Source: Paenibacillus alvei (lineage in GTDB: Bacteria; Bacillota; Bacilli; Paenibacillales; NBRC-103111). From it: a stretch of 64,000 nucleotides of DNA. Of the stretch, positions 40,952-49,878 are shown piece by piece (the stretch's first letter is position 1; every line of letters begins with the position of its first letter). The notes below the pieces were generated by a model. That model made no database searches. It was not told where the DNA came from and saw only the letters and a list, made by a program, of their open reading frames with translations. The stretch spans positions 1-64,000 of the forward strand of contig CAMCVV010000002.1 of NCBI GenBank assembly GCA_945881905.1, given 5' to 3'. The translations under genes were made by a program, and so were the position numbers.

Positions 40952-41722
40952 TTAGATCGATAAATCTTTGGATTTCAGCCATTTCAAACTATTCGCGATA
41001 CTCACGAATGGTTCCTTCTGACACACATCTTGCTCAATGACGAACCACTTCACACCTGCTTGTTTAGATGCTGCAATCACTCCGTCTAATGGCACTTCAC
41101 CTAGACCTAATTCAAGTGTTTGTATACGACCATCTGCATGTTTGTTGAAGTCTTTGGCATGTATGATCGGTAATCTGCCAGCATATTTATGTATGTATGC
41201 GATTGGGTCTTGTCCTGCATATTGAACCCAACAGACATCCAACTCGACGTGAACGTGTGAAGGTGATGTGGATTGATAGATCACATCGAATACAAACTCA
41301 TTATTGATTCTTGTGTGAAATTCAAAGTCATGATTATGATACAAGAATTGTAATCCTTGATTGAAAGCTTCTTCCCCTACTTGATGGAGATCCGTAATGA
41401 TACGTAACCAATCATCTGCACTTGAACGATCGTCAACTCCAATATAAGGACAAATCAAATAGTGCGCTCCTAATGTGCGTAACGTATCGATTTCACCTTG
41501 CAAGTCTTCTCGAAGATTTTGTATACTCACATGACAACCGATCGCTTGAAGACCAAGTTCATCAAGCAATTGCTTTAATTGATGACCGCTCCACCCATAA
41601 TACCCTGCAAATTCTACACCTGTAAATCCTAACTTGGCCACTTCGCGAAGCGTCTTCTCTACGTCTATAGACATCTCATTTCGCAACGTATATAACTGAA
41701 CACCAATTTCTATTGGTCCCAT
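40952..41722 (-). CDS. Sugar phosphate isomerase/epimerase (AP-endonuclease 2 fold)
   Basis: 256-aa Xyl-isomerase-like TIM barrel. LGFTGVEFAGYYGWSG, the metal-ligand regions LYHNHDFEFHT and VELDVCWVQYAG, and IIHAKDFNKHADG match IolE/IolI-type proteins. It is 108 bp upstream of the Gfo/Idh gene on the same strand. Substrate unknown. Confidence 0.9.
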   Translation of the reverse strand: MGPIEIGVQLYTLRNEMSIDVEKTLREVAKLGFTGVEFAGYYGWSGHQLKQLLDELGLQAIGCHVSIQNLREDLQGEIDTLRTLGAHYLICPYIGVDDRSSADDWLRIITDLHQVGEEAFNQGLQFLYHNHDFEFHTRINNEFVFDVIYQSTSPSHVHVELDVCWVQYAGQDPIAYIHKYAGRLPIIHAKDFNKHADGRIQTLELGLGEVPLDGVIAASKQAGVKWFVIEQDVCQKEPFVSIANSLKWLKSKDLSI

Positions 41723-41860
41723 GGTAGAGCGCCTCTTTTCTGAAATAGGGTACTACGTGTTCAATAACACAATTGTTTATATTATAATCAGTCTTTGCTG
41801 AAATGACCATAACCGATATAATGGAAATATAACGGATTTGGCTATTTTATTGGAGGACAC

Positions 41861-42686
41861 TTGGATATCGAATTATTGATTTGTGGCTTTTCATATCACA
41901 AAGATCGGTTTTATACACAAGAGAAGAGTGGTTTGCCTGCCTATCTTTTCCGATTACAAACTGAAGGAAAAGCACATGCATGGGCCGATGGAGAACTTAG
42001 ACTTCTCGAACCAGGGGACTTACTCCTGTACAAACCAGGTGACCCCTATGAATTAGTCATTGATCACTTACAGATCAGTCCCGAATACCCTATTATGAGT
42101 GGTGACTATTTCTTAATGTAAGAGAGGAGCATGGATGGATCACTGGTGGTTTCAATCTCCGAAGCCTATGCTCTCGAGAATCCTGCTCGACGATCGAATC
42201 CTTTCCTTGTGGCGACAATTATCTCTCGAAAAAAGACGATTAGATGCAGTGGATCATGAACTAATTGGCTATTTACTGCGTTCACTTTGTATTTATCTTG
42301 ACAGAGCTTGTGTAGAAGCGCATGTTCAGCGGGGAAATAATTACACCGCCCTACAAATGAAGAAATGTATCGAGGAAAAAGTCATGACGTCGTTCAAAAT
42401 CGAAGACATCGCGCAAAGCGTGGGATTGAGCGTATCGCGAGCAGTTCATTTGTATAAAGCATGCTTTGGTACATCCATGCTCCACTATGCGATAGAAATT
42501 CGTTTGTCTGTGTGCAAAGAACGCATGCATTACTCTACTCTCAATTTAGAACAAATCGCACACCAATGTGGATTTCATAGCTATCCTCATTTTCACCGTT
42601 TATTCAAACTCAAATACGGTGTTTCTCCTCACGCATATCGATCTTTTGCAAATAAAGTTTCACTTACACCTTATGATTCACAATAA
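41861..42686 (+). pseudogene. AraC-family regulator split by a frameshift
   Basis: The first frame (41861-42121) starts at TTG after GGAGG and encodes a cupin sensor domain up to MSGDYFLM, then TAA. The continuation lies one base later: from 42120 the next frame reads KRGAWMDHWW, exactly where relatives run through GDYxL-C-x-x-xW-x-D-x-WW. That frame continues to a full C-terminal AraC domain (IEDIAQSVGLSVSRAVHLYK and QIAHQCGFHSYPHFHRLFK). One surplus base, or two missing ones, at about 42119 breaks the gene. It diverges from the Gfo/Idh and epimerase genes, which it probably controlled. A sequencing error or genuine decay cannot be told apart here. Confidence 0.85.
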
Positions 42687-42795
42687 CCGATAATTTTTTG
42701 AATTTGTTGAAAATTTGTAATACTTTTTTAATGTAATTTTAATATTCGTAATTTATACTATGAATATAAATACTAAATATTGGGTGGTGTAAGTG

Positions 42796-43023
42796 ATGAA
42801 AATGTTCATAACAGTTCAAGACAAAAAAATCCTTGTGTTTTCAGATGAAACCAACAAAAAGAAAATAAATTTACTGAAAAACGCACTAGATCTTAAGCTG
42901 TCTAGAGGTAGAACAGCTATCAAAGATTGTATCAACTCTTTAATCAGTATTGAAATCATCGGATGTGAAGCGATCCTCCACACTTTCAACGAACGTGATT
43001 CGCTTGCACTATCTTTATACTAA
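42796..43023 (+). CDS. Small unknown protein
   Basis: 75 aa from ATG 42796 (GGTGG 8 bases before), no match I recognise. Lys-rich first half (ETNKKKINLLKNALDLKLSRG), then a hydrophobic middle. AT-rich DNA upstream and a perfect terminator downstream make a single-gene transcript plausible. No signal peptide or transmembrane helix is evident. Confidence 0.6.
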   Translation: MKMFITVQDKKILVFSDETNKKKINLLKNALDLKLSRGRTAIKDCINSLISIEIIGCEAILHTFNERDSLALSLY

Positions 43024-43062
43024 ACAGCATCATCTACACATGGCGATATGCATATATCAATA

Positions 43063-43094
43063 GACAAAAAGAGCTCTCATGAGCTCTTTTTGTC
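43063..43094. terminator. Bidirectional intrinsic terminator
   Basis: Perfect 14-bp stem (43063-43076 with 43081-43094) and a TCAT loop, with A5 and T5 runs within the arms. It lies between the converging small gene and araA, so it can end both transcripts. Confidence 0.9.
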
Positions 43095-43153
43095 ATATTA
43101 GAGGACACAAGCACATCTGACTTTCAGCTCATGATGGCTTCATATTCTTAGAC

Positions 43154-44650
43154 TTACCTCAGATTTAATGTCCAAGCAACTTCGTTCCATCTCAATTCAT
43201 TGCGAAATGCACGAAGAGTCGTCGCTTCATCAATCCACACACACTCAATACCCATGATATCTGCCCAATCCTGTAGTTGTTCAGATGTAACACGATAAGA
43301 AAATACCGTGTGATGAGCACCGCCAGCTAGAATCCATGCTTCAGCAGAATCCTTAAGTGAAGGATAAGGTTGCCATAACACGCGAGCGACAGGTAATTCC
43401 GGCATGGATTCCGTTGATTGAACAGCTTTCACTTGATTGATCAGCAATCGAAACCGTGTTCCTAAATCAACTAGCGATGCATTAATTGCTGCACCTGCAT
43501 TGCCATCAAATACAAGTCTAGCCGGATCTGATTTGCCACCAATACCCAGTGGGTGCACTTCGACTTTGGGCTTGTTTCTGGCTATGGTGGGACATATTTC
43601 CAACATATGTGAACCTAGCACAAGCTCATTTGAAGGCTCGAAATGGTACGTATAATCTTCCATGAACGAAGTTCCTTGGTTGGCTGCAATAATTTTTAAT
43701 ATACGCGTTAATGCTGCTGTTTTCCAGTCACCTTCACCTGCGAATCCATATCCTTCAGCCATTAACCTTTGAACAGCAAGCCCTGGCAGTTGTTTCATAC
43801 CATGAAGATCTTCAAAAGTCGTCGTAAATGCCGAAAAACCACCTTCTTCAAGGAACGATTTCAATCCAAGCTCTATTCGTGCTTGTTCAAGAATCGCATC
43901 TTGCACATTCCCTGCTTTCAACCCTTCTGCACTGATCTCATACATCTGCTTGTATTCATCAAAGCATGCATGCACATCTGCTTCCGAGATTTCCTTCATC
44001 CGTTGAACCAAATCCCCAATCCCATAGCCATTGACTGCCCAACCAAATTTGATTTGCGCTTCGACTTTATCGCCTTCTGTTACAGCAACCTGGCGCATAT
44101 TATCGCCAAATCTTGCTATTTTTAGCTTACGACTCTCAGCAGCAGCTACTGCGGTATATAACCAACTGCGAATACGCTGATGCACTTCGATATCTTGCCA
44201 ATGACCTACTACGACTTTGCGAGATAAACCCATTCGAGCACCGATGAAGCCGAACTCGCGGTCTCCATGCGCAGATTGATTCATATTCATGAAATTCATA
44301 TCAATGGTATCCCAAGGGATATCCCGATTAAATTGAGTATGCAGATGGAGTAATGGCTTATGAAGGATCGACAATCCTGCAATCCACATCTTTGCTGGTG
44401 AGAACGTATGCATCCATGTAAGAATTCCTGCACAATGTTCATCAGAATTCGCTTCCATACACAGTTTAAAAATTTCTTCTGGTGTTGTGACGACAGATTT
44501 GTATACCAATGGATAGCCTGTAGATAATGCTCGATCCATCCCTTCAGTCATTTGTCGAGAATGGGTAGCGACAGCTTCCAATGTCTCAGGACCATATAGG
44601 TGTTGACTTCCGGTAACGAACCAAAACACATAAGGTTTTGTTTTAAGCAT
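43154..44650 (-). CDS. araA: L-arabinose isomerase
   Basis: Converts L-arabinose to L-ribulose with Mn2+; 498 aa, full length. Recognised from VFWFVTGSQHLYGPETL, CAGILTWMHTFSPAKMWI, DIPWDTIDMNFMNMNQSAHG and HMLEICPTIARNKPKVEVHPL. G-rich ribosome site before ATG 44650. araB and araD are not in the window. An AraR-type operator lies 21 bases upstream. It is preceded by xylA on the same strand. Confidence 0.97.
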   Translation of the reverse strand: MLKTKPYVFWFVTGSQHLYGPETLEAVATHSRQMTEGMDRALSTGYPLVYKSVVTTPEEIFKLCMEANSDEHCAGILTWMHTFSPAKMWIAGLSILHKPLLHLHTQFNRDIPWDTIDMNFMNMNQSAHGDREFGFIGARMGLSRKVVVGHWQDIEVHQRIRSWLYTAVAAAESRKLKIARFGDNMRQVAVTEGDKVEAQIKFGWAVNGYGIGDLVQRMKEISEADVHACFDEYKQMYEISAEGLKAGNVQDAILEQARIELGLKSFLEEGGFSAFTTTFEDLHGMKQLPGLAVQRLMAEGYGFAGEGDWKTAALTRILKIIAANQGTSFMEDYTYHFEPSNELVLGSHMLEICPTIARNKPKVEVHPLGIGGKSDPARLVFDGNAGAAINASLVDLGTRFRLLINQVKAVQSTESMPELPVARVLWQPYPSLKDSAEAWILAGGAHHTVFSYRVTSEQLQDWADIMGIECVWIDEATTLRAFRNELRWNEVAWTLNLR

Positions 44651-44670
44651 GATTAATCCCCCCTCATAAC

Positions 44671-44682
44671 TTGTACGTACAA
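44671..44682 (-). promoter_or_regulatory. AraR-type operator before araA
   Basis: TTGTACGTACAA is a perfect 12-base palindrome within AACTTGTACGTACAACC; the AraR box is ATTTGTACGTACAAAT. It sits between xylA and araA, so araA would be derepressed by arabinose independently of xylA. No araR gene is in the window. Confidence 0.8.
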
Positions 44683-44835
44683 CCGATTCAACTTACATTC
44701 TACCTTTGATTTAGCCATTACGCAATACAAATATGAAGTGCTATCGATCACGACGCGGTCATTTAGATGAGCAAAGAAGCTATACCACAAGTAGATCATC
44801 TACAAGAGGTACAGCCCCGCATACATTGTAATTCT

Positions 44836-46152
44836 CTATACATTCGATATATATTGATTTACAATCGATTTGATCCGTTCGAGGCGACCTGATTCATGTG
44901 TGAATGGTTTATTTTGCAATGCATATGCTTCTAGCGTGTGGAAATTCGCTTTACCCGATACGATCTCAGCACCGATCCCAGATTGGAAAGAAGCATATCG
45001 ACTATCGATGAATTGTTCGATAACTCGATCTTTCAGTAAAGCAGCTGCTACTTGAAGCCCTCTTGCAAATGCGTCCATTCCAGCGATGTGTGCATACACA
45101 AGATCTAGCGGTTCGAAGGAGCTTCGTCTTACTTTTGCATCGAAATTCACACCCCCACGACCGATGCCGCCTTCATTTTGCAAGATTTCATACATCGCTA
45201 ATGTCGAAGAATACAAGTCTGTAGGGAATTCATCTGTGTCCCATCCAAGCAACATATCTCCTTGATTGGCGTCAATAGAACCTAATACACCATTCAAGCG
45301 AGACACCCTAAGTTCGTGTTCGAATGTATGTCCTGCAAGTGTCGCGTGATTCGCTTCGATATTAAGTTTGAAGTGAGGATATAACTCATATTTGCGTAGA
45401 AACGATAATGTTGTCGCTGCATCGAAATCATATTGGTGTTTGGATGGCTCTTTGGGTTTAGGTTCGATTAAGAATTGTGCATCGAATCCAATTTCTTTGG
45501 CATAGTCGACAGCGAGATGAAGGAAGCGAGCTAGATTGTCTAACTCTAGACCTAGATCGGTATTGAGCAGTGTTTCATACCCTTCGCGTCCACCCCAGAA
45601 CACATAATTCTCAGCACCTAGCTCTTTACCATGTTCAAGAGCTTTTTTGACTTGAGCAGCTGCATAGGCATACACGTCCGCATGACTTGTTGTAGCTGCA
45701 CCGTGAACAAAACGAGGATGGGTAAACATATTCGCTGTGTTCCAAAGGAGTTTCTTCCCGGTAGATTTCATCTGTTGTTGAATGATCGCTACGATTTCAT
45801 CTAAATTACGATTCGTTTCTTGTATCGTCTTTCCTTCTGGCGCAATATCGCGATCATGAAAGCAAAAATAGTCTACATCGAGAATATGTAAAAGCTCGAA
45901 GCAAGCTTCTACTCTCGCTTTAGCTAGATCCATACCTTGATAAGCATCCCAACCTCGCACAGCAGTTCCTGCTCCGAATGGGTCTGCACCAGCGCCTGTG
46001 AACGAATGCCAATAAGCTACAGCAAACCGCAAATGTTCACGCATCGTTTTCCCCATGATGATTTCATTGGGATTATAATATTTAAACGCAAGTGGATTCG
46101 TCGATGTCTTTCCTTCGAATTGAATTGGTTTGAGATGGTTAAAATAGCTCAT
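44836..46152 (-). CDS. xylA: Xylose isomerase
   Basis: Interconverts D-xylose and D-xylulose; 438 aa, TIM barrel. [12 protein letters not shown] supplies the active-site His and Asp, [15 protein letters not shown] and [14 protein letters not shown] the metal ligands. GGAGG lies 7 bases before ATG 46152, chosen over 46167. xylB is not adjacent. Divergent from xylR around a Xyl-type operator. Confidence 0.97.
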   Translation of the reverse strand: MSYFNHLKPIQFEGKTSTNPLAFKYYNPNEIIMGKTMREHLRFAVAYWHSFTGAGADPFGAGTAVRGWDAYQGMDLAKARVEACFELLHILDVDYFCFHDRDIAPEGKTIQETNRNLDEIVAIIQQQMKSTGKKLLWNTANMFTHPRFVHGAATTSHADVYAYAAAQVKKALEHGKELGAENYVFWGGREGYETLLNTDLGLELDNLARFLHLAVDYAKEIGFDAQFLIEPKPKEPSKHQYDFDAATTLSFLRKYELYPHFKLNIEANHATLAGHTFEHELRVSRLNGVLGSIDANQGDMLLGWDTDEFPTDLYSSTLAMYEILQNEGGIGRGGVNFDAKVRRSSFEPLDLVYAHIAGMDAFARGLQVAAALLKDRVIEQFIDSRYASFQSGIGAEIVSGKANFHTLEAYALQNKPFTHESGRLERIKSIVNQYISNV

Positions 46153-46209
46153 TGTCGATCCTCCCATAGTATGAGTTAAAGAAGTATATATCTATCATAT
46201 CACTCTGAT

Positions 46210-46240
46210 AAAAGTTTGTACATCCATTAAACAAACTTTT
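46210..46240. promoter_or_regulatory. XylR-type operator between xylA and xylR
   Basis: AAAAGTTTGT (46210-46219) and ACAAACTTTT (46231-46240) are perfect inverted 10-base arms around an 11-base spacer. The arms match the core of the Bacillus xyl operator (AGTTTGTT with AACAAACT). It lies between the divergent starts, so it can control both genes. Confidence 0.75.
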
Positions 46241-46302
46241 CCTGATGATGTTCGTATCGATTCATGTTAAAATATAGCAAAGCACGCAAATCGAGGAGCA
46301 CG

Positions 46303-47532
46303 ATGAAACAAACAGGAGATCTGAACTTAGTCAAAAAAATAAATAAATCCTTAGTACTTGATTATTTGCGCTATCATTCTCCAATATCACGATCGCATAT
46401 TGCTGAGTTAACTGGACTTACCAAAGCGACAGTATCCAATTTGGTCAATGAATGTATCGATGATCAACTTGCCTATGAAGTCGGAGCAGGTGAGTCTAGT
46501 GGTGGTCGCAAACCCATGATGCTGTTATTTCACCATCAAGCGGGATATGCGATTGGAGTAGATTTAGGGGTTAATTACATCTTAGCTGCACTTACTGATC
46601 TGCAAGGTACCCTTGTAGAGGAGTACCGCATATCTCATCACAATGTTTCACTACATGCTGTGATGACCGACTTATATGCTGTCATTCGCGAAATGATTCG
46701 ACGAACTCCGCCGTCTCCATATGGTGTTATCGGAATAGGTATCGGCATTCCAGGTATTTGTGATGAACAAGGCACGGTCTTATTCGCACCTCATTTGGGG
46801 TGGAAGAATATCCCGCTCCAGCAATGGATAGAAGATGAATTTCGATTGCCTGTTGTCATCGACAATGAAGCGAATGCAGGTGCACGCGGTGAGCAACAGT
46901 TCAGCATAGGTAAAGATGTCGAACATCTGATTTACCTCAGCATGAGTATGGGAATCGGTAGCGGTTTGATGATCAAAGGTGAACTGTATCGAGGCGTGTC
47001 TGGGTTTTCAGGTGAACTCGGGCACATGTCAATCATGTATGATGGTGCCACATGTCGATGTGGGAATTCAGGGTGTTGGGAGCTGTATGCTTCTGAACAA
47101 GCACTTCTGCGCGATGCCAAACAAGCTTTCGCTGGCCAATCTGTTCTCATACCTGTACCCTCTATGTCAAACGTACATAACGCAACTGAATGCGAACCTA
47201 CTTCACTCGAATCATTGCTTTTTCTTGCTGAGCAAGGAAATCACACTGCAATCGACTTATTTCATCAGCTTGGACGTTTCATGGGTATTGGTTTAGTGAG
47301 TGTCATCCATGGATTTAACCCTCAATATATCATTATTGGAGGTCGCTTAGCAGCTGCTCAAGTGTGGCTCACATCCTCGATGAACGAAGTAATTGAATCT
47401 CGTTCGATGTCATACCCTCGTTCACAACTTTCTGTACAATTCTCTCAATTGAACGCTCGCTCTACATTGCTAGGCGCGTGCTCATTTGTGATTACGAAGT
47501 TTTTTGCTTCTACCAAAATTACGAGAGAATAA
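46303..47532 (+). CDS. xylR: Xylose-type ROK repressor
   Basis: 409-aa ROK protein. N-terminal winged helix (HSPISRSHIAELTGLTKATV), sugar-binding domain with IDNEANAGARGEQ and the zinc motif CRCGNSGCWELYAS. I chose ATG 46303, with GAGGAG upstream; 46264 lacks one. Divergence from xylA and the operator between them identify it as XylR, which releases DNA when xylose binds. Confidence 0.92.
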   Translation: MKQTGDLNLVKKINKSLVLDYLRYHSPISRSHIAELTGLTKATVSNLVNECIDDQLAYEVGAGESSGGRKPMMLLFHHQAGYAIGVDLGVNYILAALTDLQGTLVEEYRISHHNVSLHAVMTDLYAVIREMIRRTPPSPYGVIGIGIGIPGICDEQGTVLFAPHLGWKNIPLQQWIEDEFRLPVVIDNEANAGARGEQQFSIGKDVEHLIYLSMSMGIGSGLMIKGELYRGVSGFSGELGHMSIMYDGATCRCGNSGCWELYASEQALLRDAKQAFAGQSVLIPVPSMSNVHNATECEPTSLESLLFLAEQGNHTAIDLFHQLGRFMGIGLVSVIHGFNPQYIIIGGRLAAAQVWLTSSMNEVIESRSMSYPRSQLSVQFSQLNARSTLLGACSFVITKFFASTKITRE

Positions 47533-47575
47533 AAACTCCCGACTGCCTTCTCACTAACTGAAAGAAGGGATCCCC

Positions 47576-48004
47576 TTGACGATCATTAAGCTGAGCCTAC
47601 ATGAGTTAGAATTGGCACAAGAAATAGAGCAAATCGCGAAGGAATTTGATTTGACCATTGTAAAAAGCGGAGAATATAGCTGTCAGCTCATACCTGTTCA
47701 TCATTTGGGGGTTTACGGTATTACTTGTGAACGGGAAGGTCATGAATGGTGTTTCTCGAGAGACGAAGATGCGACATCGTGGGAAGATTTCCTCTTGATG
47801 CATATGACACACCGCATTGCAGATCATCATGGATTATTGCTTTATTATCAATTTCGTAATAATGGTAAGTTCGTAGAACCTACGCTAGCGCATTTCGCTT
47901 CATTTGACCTGTATGTAGAGTATGTTGTGCGGAATCATCAAGGGATGATGAAAGATATGAAGAAAAAATGGCTGTATGCACACAAAAAAAGATTTATTCG
48001 TTAA
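47576..48004 (+). CDS. Unknown soluble protein
   Basis: 142 aa from TTG 47576 (AAGGGA upstream), 43 bp after xylR on the same strand. No recognised domain: YCQL-type and HHLGVYGITCEREGHEWCF segments with clustered His, Glu and Cys, and a basic C-terminus (KKKWLYAHKKRFIR). Six bases separate it from the convergent ROK gene. It may share the xylR transcript. Confidence 0.7.
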   Translation: MTIIKLSLHELELAQEIEQIAKEFDLTIVKSGEYSCQLIPVHHLGVYGITCEREGHEWCFSRDEDATSWEDFLLMHMTHRIADHHGLLLYYQFRNNGKFVEPTLAHFASFDLYVEYVVRNHQGMMKDMKKKWLYAHKKRFIR

Positions 48005-48010
48005 TCAGGA

Positions 48011-49225
48011 TCAATTAGACAAGATGCGCTGAACAACCATTTCGGCTGCACCTGTCACCACAGCATCTTCTCCAAGATTACCTAGACTAAATTCCACTTG
48101 ATATGTGGGATAATAATACGTTTTCTGCAAGGCAACTTGCGTCGATATATTGAAATAAAGTGGATCAAAATTCATCAATGGCCCTCCCAAGATCACTTTC
48201 TCGGGATGCAAAATATTTAACAAATTTGCTAATCCAATACCGAAGAAAGTAGCAGCTTCCGTGAACAATTCGATCGTCAAAGGGTCTTGGCTTCGGTAAG
48301 CTTGAATCAATTGAGCAAAAGGAATTCGCTCGGAATTCAGATGGAACTCTACCCCTTGCTTCAGTATCGAATCTCGACCAGCTCTTAGTTTATTCATCGC
48401 ATGTTGTTCGATTGCATATATCGAGGCATAATTCTCTAAAGCACCATAATTGTTTTTCTGATTGATCCGCGAACCATCTGCTTGAATAATCATTTGACCA
48501 ATCGAACCTTCCATATCGACAGCTCCATATACGAGTTTGCCGCTTGACATCATCGCAGAGCGAATGCCGACCCCGACATGTACGTAAAGTAAGTGCTGAT
48601 AAGCTTGATTTCTTGTAGCCCAATATTCCCCTAGAATCGCCATGTTCGAACCGTTATCGAGAAAGACAGGAAACTTCACAACAGATTCAATCATCTGACA
48701 GATGGAGACTTGCGACCAACCGATTGCTGGGAAATACATAGGTTCAGTGATCATCCCTGAGGTTCGATCGAGTGGACCCACAGCGCCTATCCCCATTCCG
48801 ATGACGGATTTCCGGGAAATATGGAGCCTCTGGAGCATGTATGTGATCGTAATCGCAATTTCTTGAACCAAGACATCAGGTGTCATTTCTTCATCCATAT
48901 GCCATTTCTTGGTATCTAACGTGTCCAACTTCATATCAAATAACGTAAGCTTAGAGAACGTACGTGATATCTCAAGACCAAACACATGACCGCACTTTGG
49001 ATTGATTTGATACAATATCGGTCTTCGACCACCTGTAGAGTCTCCTAAACCTGCATCATGAATCAATGCGCGTTCACTTAATTCTTCTAATGTACGTGTC
49101 AATGTACTTGGAGAAAGTGTCGTCAGATCAAGCAATTGTTGCTTAGAAATCGTTCTGTGTCTTCGTATCAATTCAAATGTATCTTTATACTTTTGTTCAA
49201 ATCCATCTATTTGAAAAGTATGCAT
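48011..49225 (-). CDS. ROK-family protein lacking the zinc motif
   Basis: 404 aa. An N-terminal HTH (ISKQQLLDLTTLSPSTLTRT) and a ROK domain (GMGIGAVGPLD, FLDNGSNMAILGEYW). The usual CxCGxxGC zinc motif is absent; the matching region reads GQMIIQADGSRINQ with no Cys. The sugar-binding HE/GH motif near EGSIGQMI is also altered. It could be a regulator that has lost sugar sensing, or one with another ligand. The adjacent SMP-30 remnant suggests it once controlled a sugar-acid gene. Confidence 0.85.
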   Translation of the reverse strand: MHTFQIDGFEQKYKDTFELIRRHRTISKQQLLDLTTLSPSTLTRTLEELSERALIHDAGLGDSTGGRRPILYQINPKCGHVFGLEISRTFSKLTLFDMKLDTLDTKKWHMDEEMTPDVLVQEIAITITYMLQRLHISRKSVIGMGIGAVGPLDRTSGMITEPMYFPAIGWSQVSICQMIESVVKFPVFLDNGSNMAILGEYWATRNQAYQHLLYVHVGVGIRSAMMSSGKLVYGAVDMEGSIGQMIIQADGSRINQKNNYGALENYASIYAIEQHAMNKLRAGRDSILKQGVEFHLNSERIPFAQLIQAYRSQDPLTIELFTEAATFFGIGLANLLNILHPEKVILGGPLMNFDPLYFNISTQVALQKTYYYPTYQVEFSLGNLGEDAVVTGAAEMVVQRILSN

Positions 49226-49287
49226 CAGCGAATAATATCCTCCATGCGCAAGAAATGTACGAGTTCTATCTCGAATTCATACGGTCA

Positions 49288-49644
49288 TTATACACGAGCC
49301 ATCGACAATAAACTACAGCATGATGGAAAGAAGAAATTGTTTTTTGCTGATGAATCTGGAAATACGCAAAAAGGATTATGAATAAGCGTCGTTTGAGCAG
49401 TTAGAAGATCAATATAATGAAATCCGTTCTCTAAAGCAGCAACGATCCCTCCATGTTCACGAAAAGCAAATGAACCTATCGATTGATCAAGCGCTATAGA
49501 CTTCATAAGACTCGTTCGAGATGAATCTACACCGTGATGAATTCTGTTCTCCACAATATCTACCCAGTATAACTGCTGTGTCAGTTCATCCCACACAGGA
49601 CCTTCCCCCGAGCGTACATCGAGAATCACAGACCAGTGTTGCAT
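49288..49644 (-). pseudogene. Truncated SMP-30/gluconolactonase-like gene
   Basis: 118 codons whose first 85 or so match SMP-30 family N-termini: RSGEGPVWDELTQQLYWVDI and ENGFHYIDLL. After VFPDSS the homology stops and the remaining residues (NNFFFPSCCSLLSMARV) look unrelated. A whole protein has near 290 aa, so over two thirds is missing, and only 62 bp separate it from the ROK start. The AGGAGG upstream is 20 bases from the start codon, which is poor. Confidence 0.8.
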
Positions 49645-49878
49645 TCAAGTGAAACATACATCAACCTCCTTTTGTCATAGCCCCAAACTCATTTGAATAT
49701 AGGCGATATCGGTTCATTGGTATATATGTGTAAATGTATATATTTCAATGTCAAATCACAAAATATGAAAGTCATCAATTCGGGAAAATATCAACATTTT
49801 ACATTGCGTTCACATACCGATAATCATTTACAACTATAATGTTAACATAACTATATGTCTGAGCCCATCGGAGACCAT

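Noticed and set aside
43063-43094. Possible transposon inverted repeat
   Set aside because: Short loop, A/T runs and position between converging genes fit a terminator; there is no transposase.
49801-49878. PhoB/PhoP box upstream of ppk1
   Set aside because: Only a single TTAACA-like element was seen, without the required repeat spacing.
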